Positions 61,216-64,000 of a stretch of DNA of 64,000 nt are shown here, piece after piece; the first letter of the stretch is position 1; every line of letters begins with the position of its first letter. Origin of the DNA: Batrachochytrium dendrobatidis JAM81 (Eukaryota; Chytridiomycota; Chytridiomycetes; Rhizophydiales); the NCBI RefSeq assembly GCF_000203795.2, contig NW_006281099.1:2235774-2299773 (forward strand), written 5' to 3'. Position numbers and translations under genes: made by a program. The notes below the pieces were generated by a model that saw only the letters and a list, made by a program, of their open reading frames with translations, was not told the origin of the DNA and made no database searches.

Positions 61216-63594
61216 TTAATGGTGTTGAGCACTGTCCACATCCATTCTATCGGTATTTATATCCATGGATGATGCCATACTATTACTGGATTGCTCAGTC
61301 GATGTTGTCATATATTGGTTATCCCCCACATCCATCATTGGTGACCCTACATCGCCACCATCCTCGTCACTACCAGACACTTTGGTTGTGGTGCAGAGTC
61401 GCTTTCTGCGTACAGCAGCAGTATTAGAACCATTGGAAGTAGAGTAATGTCCATGTGCGCTACCAGTTGAAGACGTTGCCGACATTGGAACAGAGCCAGC
61501 ATCAGTAGATCCGCTAGGCTCGAGCATTCGCTCTGCTATTCCAGCCGTTCGGGAAAAGATTTGCTCTATACCCTTGAGCATAGCAGACGATTCGGATGCC
61601 AGTTTCAGTACTCTCTGGGCTTCTTGTACCTCGACCTCTTCTCCAGATAGTTCAGACAAATTATTTGGTGGTGTTGAGCGAGTAAGTGATGCCTACAGTG
61701 TACACAAATGTTAAAAGTTGAATCTAAAACATGCAATGCACCATGGATAGAAAATGGCAAGGATGCATTACCAGTCTACTGGGCAAATCAAGAATAAAAG
61801 ACCGGATAGTTTGGCGAGCATCTCCTGGAAGATACATTGCAGCGTGACGGCTAACCATTCCAACCACCGTACGAACAGTCTCCACAATCTCACGTTTGAC
61901 AGATTCAAGCAGAGCCAGCAAATTTCCTCCTCTAGTTGTGACAACAGCATCTGGAGTAGCAGACCAACTTCCTTCGTGACCAACAACTAGATGGGAGAGT
62001 GAACCACCAGAATGTATTAGGTGGTGAGTAAGAATAGCCATTTGGCGTTCAATGTTCTGGATTGCATGCTATAAAAACAAATACATTGTATAAGTCAAAG
62101 AATGAAACGCCAAAGACAGTTCAATCCTATTTCACATAGGTTAAAATATGACTCGACAACTTACTTGAAGATAATGCAGACAGTATTTCAAAACACGAAG
62201 TGTGTCATTTGAAAAGACTCCCATGCTGACTCCCATACCAACTACCACCTGATGAAGCCTGCTTCTTGGTTTTCTCTCAACCCGTAAGCTAGGCGATGAT
62301 GGTTTTTCACTTGAATTGGAGCGCAATGACAAACTGGCCGGGCTAAAACCTAAATCAGAATGCCTGGAAGATGAAGAGGTGCTATATGGAGCAGATCTCG
62401 GACTTGGTGATAGGTGCATTGTTGAAACCGGAGCCAATTTAAATGGTGGAACTGGCTGAACATTGGCTGGTGTGAATGATGAATGTGTTGTTTTACTCAC
62501 ATGCTCATTCTTGTCAGGCAATGGCTGATCTTTTGTATGTGATCCAAAAATGTAAGGAACAGAACGTTCAAGTTTGTCCAACTGATTGCAAGCAAACCTA
62601 TCCAAAGGAGTCAATGCAGGCTCAAGTGTGTCAAATACTGGCTTTGTAATGGTCTTGACACCTGACTCTACAGATTCGGCCGAATACTGTAATAATTAAA
62701 GGGCTTAATTAGTAGCTTATATTATGCAACCGACTTGTGACGGTTTAGAAAAATGATATAATTCACACCACAGATGCAAGAAAGTAGCTAATACGAGATT
62801 TCATTGTGAAAAATTCCAAAGTATAAACTCTTGACCATCCAACTATAGATGGATCAATCAGGATTGATGATTAAAAGATGCAAATGAAGTTACAACCAAT
62901 GACATACCTTGACAACACTGCTAGAGTTTTTAGTGGCCTCGTATACAGTAGATAGTGTGCTGATTGAGCTGTTGACGAGCGGAAGAATATTTGATACACG
63001 AGAAAAAAATGCATGATGGTGGTGAGGGTCTATCGATTCGACAGTCTCTAAAGCAACTGATGGCTGTGATACAGAAGACAATGAGGCTTGCTGCTTAAAA
63101 TCATAAGAGAGGGTTTCTACATTGCGTCCCTGATGCTGGTTGTGATAGTAAGCTTGGTCATGGCCGGATGGTTGAGTCTGCGCGGGAGCGGTACCAAGTG
63201 GCCGAGAATGAGAGTTGGCATTTCTCAGTCCACCAAGTGCCTCGACTGCAAGCTGAACATCCTCGTCTGTGGTGTAAGAGAGGCTGTCACATAGACCGTT
63301 GATGGACATGGCTGAGCGAGAAGCATCGGAAGCAATAGATTCTGATCGAACCTTTGAGCACTCGGATGTAGAGATGACAATAGACGAATCCATTCTAGCA
63401 AGGTTTCGGTCAGGAAAGCCAAAGTCGACTTTAGCAGGTAGACCATAAGAATGATGTAAAGTGTTATGCTGAGTTGAAAAGGCAGACGAATCAAGCGGAT
63501 GAGTTGTATGTAATAGAGTATCTCCAGCCGAGACAACAGTGTTGATAGCGACAGCTGGAGCAGATGTTTCGACAGTCGACTCTTCCAAATGCAT
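61216..63594 (-). CDS. OPI1: Opi1-like phospholipid-synthesis repressor
   Basis: Yeast Opi1 is an ER/nuclear-membrane-tethered repressor of inositol/choline-responsive genes. Exons: 62908-63594, 62165-62686, 61772-62068 and 61216-61692, giving 660 aa. Family features: DEDVQLAVEALGGLRN (leading helix), HAFFSRVSNILPLVNSSIST with VYEATKNSS, SGVKTITKPVFDTLEPALTP (amphipathic region), LDRFACNQLDKLE, HQVVVGMGVSMGVFSNDTLR then VLKYCLHYLQ, and the C-terminal helices IQNIERQMAILTHHLI and RETVGMVSRHA-like. The long Ser-rich linkers are disordered. The start is the ATG at 63594 (MHLEESTVET); an upstream open stretch begins only with TTG. A zipper and FFAT motif are not obvious, so tethering cannot be judged. 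Confidence 0.9.
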
Positions 63595-64000
63595 AGTTTG
63601 AGGAATGGAGATAGAACAAGAAGGGTATATGAATGGGATAGTATCGAACAATAGAATATCAAAGGTATTAACTCAAGACCGCCTAGAGCGACAAGAGTGA
63701 AATGTACTAATCAAAGATGTAATCCTTGGAATAAGACGTCCTGTTGAATAGATTAACAGATAAGAATAACAAGATGTGCTCAGGCAGTGCAAGTTCAACA
63801 AACTCTTGCAATCGTCGCAGTTTCGATGCTTGACTTGCTCACTATCACGTGAAACTAAATGCTAATTTGCTTGTCCAGTCGCATGACTGGTCCGAGCGAT
63901 CTCGTACTGTCTGCCAAGTATTCGCTACCATTTAAATCAAGTCAAGCTTCAAAGCCAACTCCATTCATCAGCTCATGTCATGATGCTTGAATCTGCATTT
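63595..64000. other. Upstream region of Opi1
   Basis: The last 400 bp hold no recognised gene. It is the presumed Opi1 promoter. No other element was recognised. Confidence 0.4.

Overview
The window looks like nuclear DNA of a chytrid fungus, most likely Batrachochytrium or a close relative. The reasons are AT-rich intergenic DNA, short GT-AG introns with CTAAC/CTAAT-like branch sites and some GC-AG donors, fungal families (copper-fist factor, Opi1, Pho85-type cyclin, fungal SLC16-like transporters), a LEKR1-like coiled-coil protein typical of flagellated lineages, and a Crinkler (CRN)-like gene, a family known in chytrids and oomycetes. No prokaryotic signals, tRNA, rRNA or CRISPR were seen. 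All exon models were made by hand from open frames, splice consensus and phase bookkeeping; none is backed by transcripts.

Layout. 1-9.4 kb: a partial VPS36 (ESCRT-II) divergent from a Rheb GTPase; a Pcl-type cyclin; an F-box protein divergent from a GNAT-domain membrane protein. 9.5-22.7 kb: a tandem array of five monocarboxylate-transporter-like genes, four on the minus strand and one on the plus strand between two inverted repeat elements. 22.7-29 kb: repeats, an Old Yellow Enzyme-like oxidoreductase and a thioredoxin. 29-37 kb: a LEKR1-like coiled-coil gene and a large disordered protein. 37.4-48.4 kb: a complete 19-exon SKI2 exosome helicase gene and a WD40 protein with a SUMO-interacting-motif-like N-terminus. 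48.5-51.1 kb: a near-perfect inverted repeat with a CRN-like gene in each arm and a 100-N assembly gap. 51.4-64 kb: ADP/ATP carrier, inositol monophosphatase-like protein, RUS/DUF647 protein, SAM methyltransferase, copper-fist factor and Opi1.

The unifying repeat is a short terminal-inverted-repeat (TIR) element family, roughly 0.35-1 kb, with ends resembling TACAGCTGTATTCACGTAAA then ATGGAACACTAAATAAG. About twelve copies occur here. One is in an intron of the first transporter gene, two in opposite orientation bracket the inverted transporter, and the same ends bound the CRN inverted repeat. No transposase was found, so the copies look non-autonomous (MITE-like).

Quality caution: the ADP/ATP carrier carries a single extra A in a homopolymer, and the right CRN copy carries several frame breaks. 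Part of the apparent gene damage may therefore be base-calling or assembly error.
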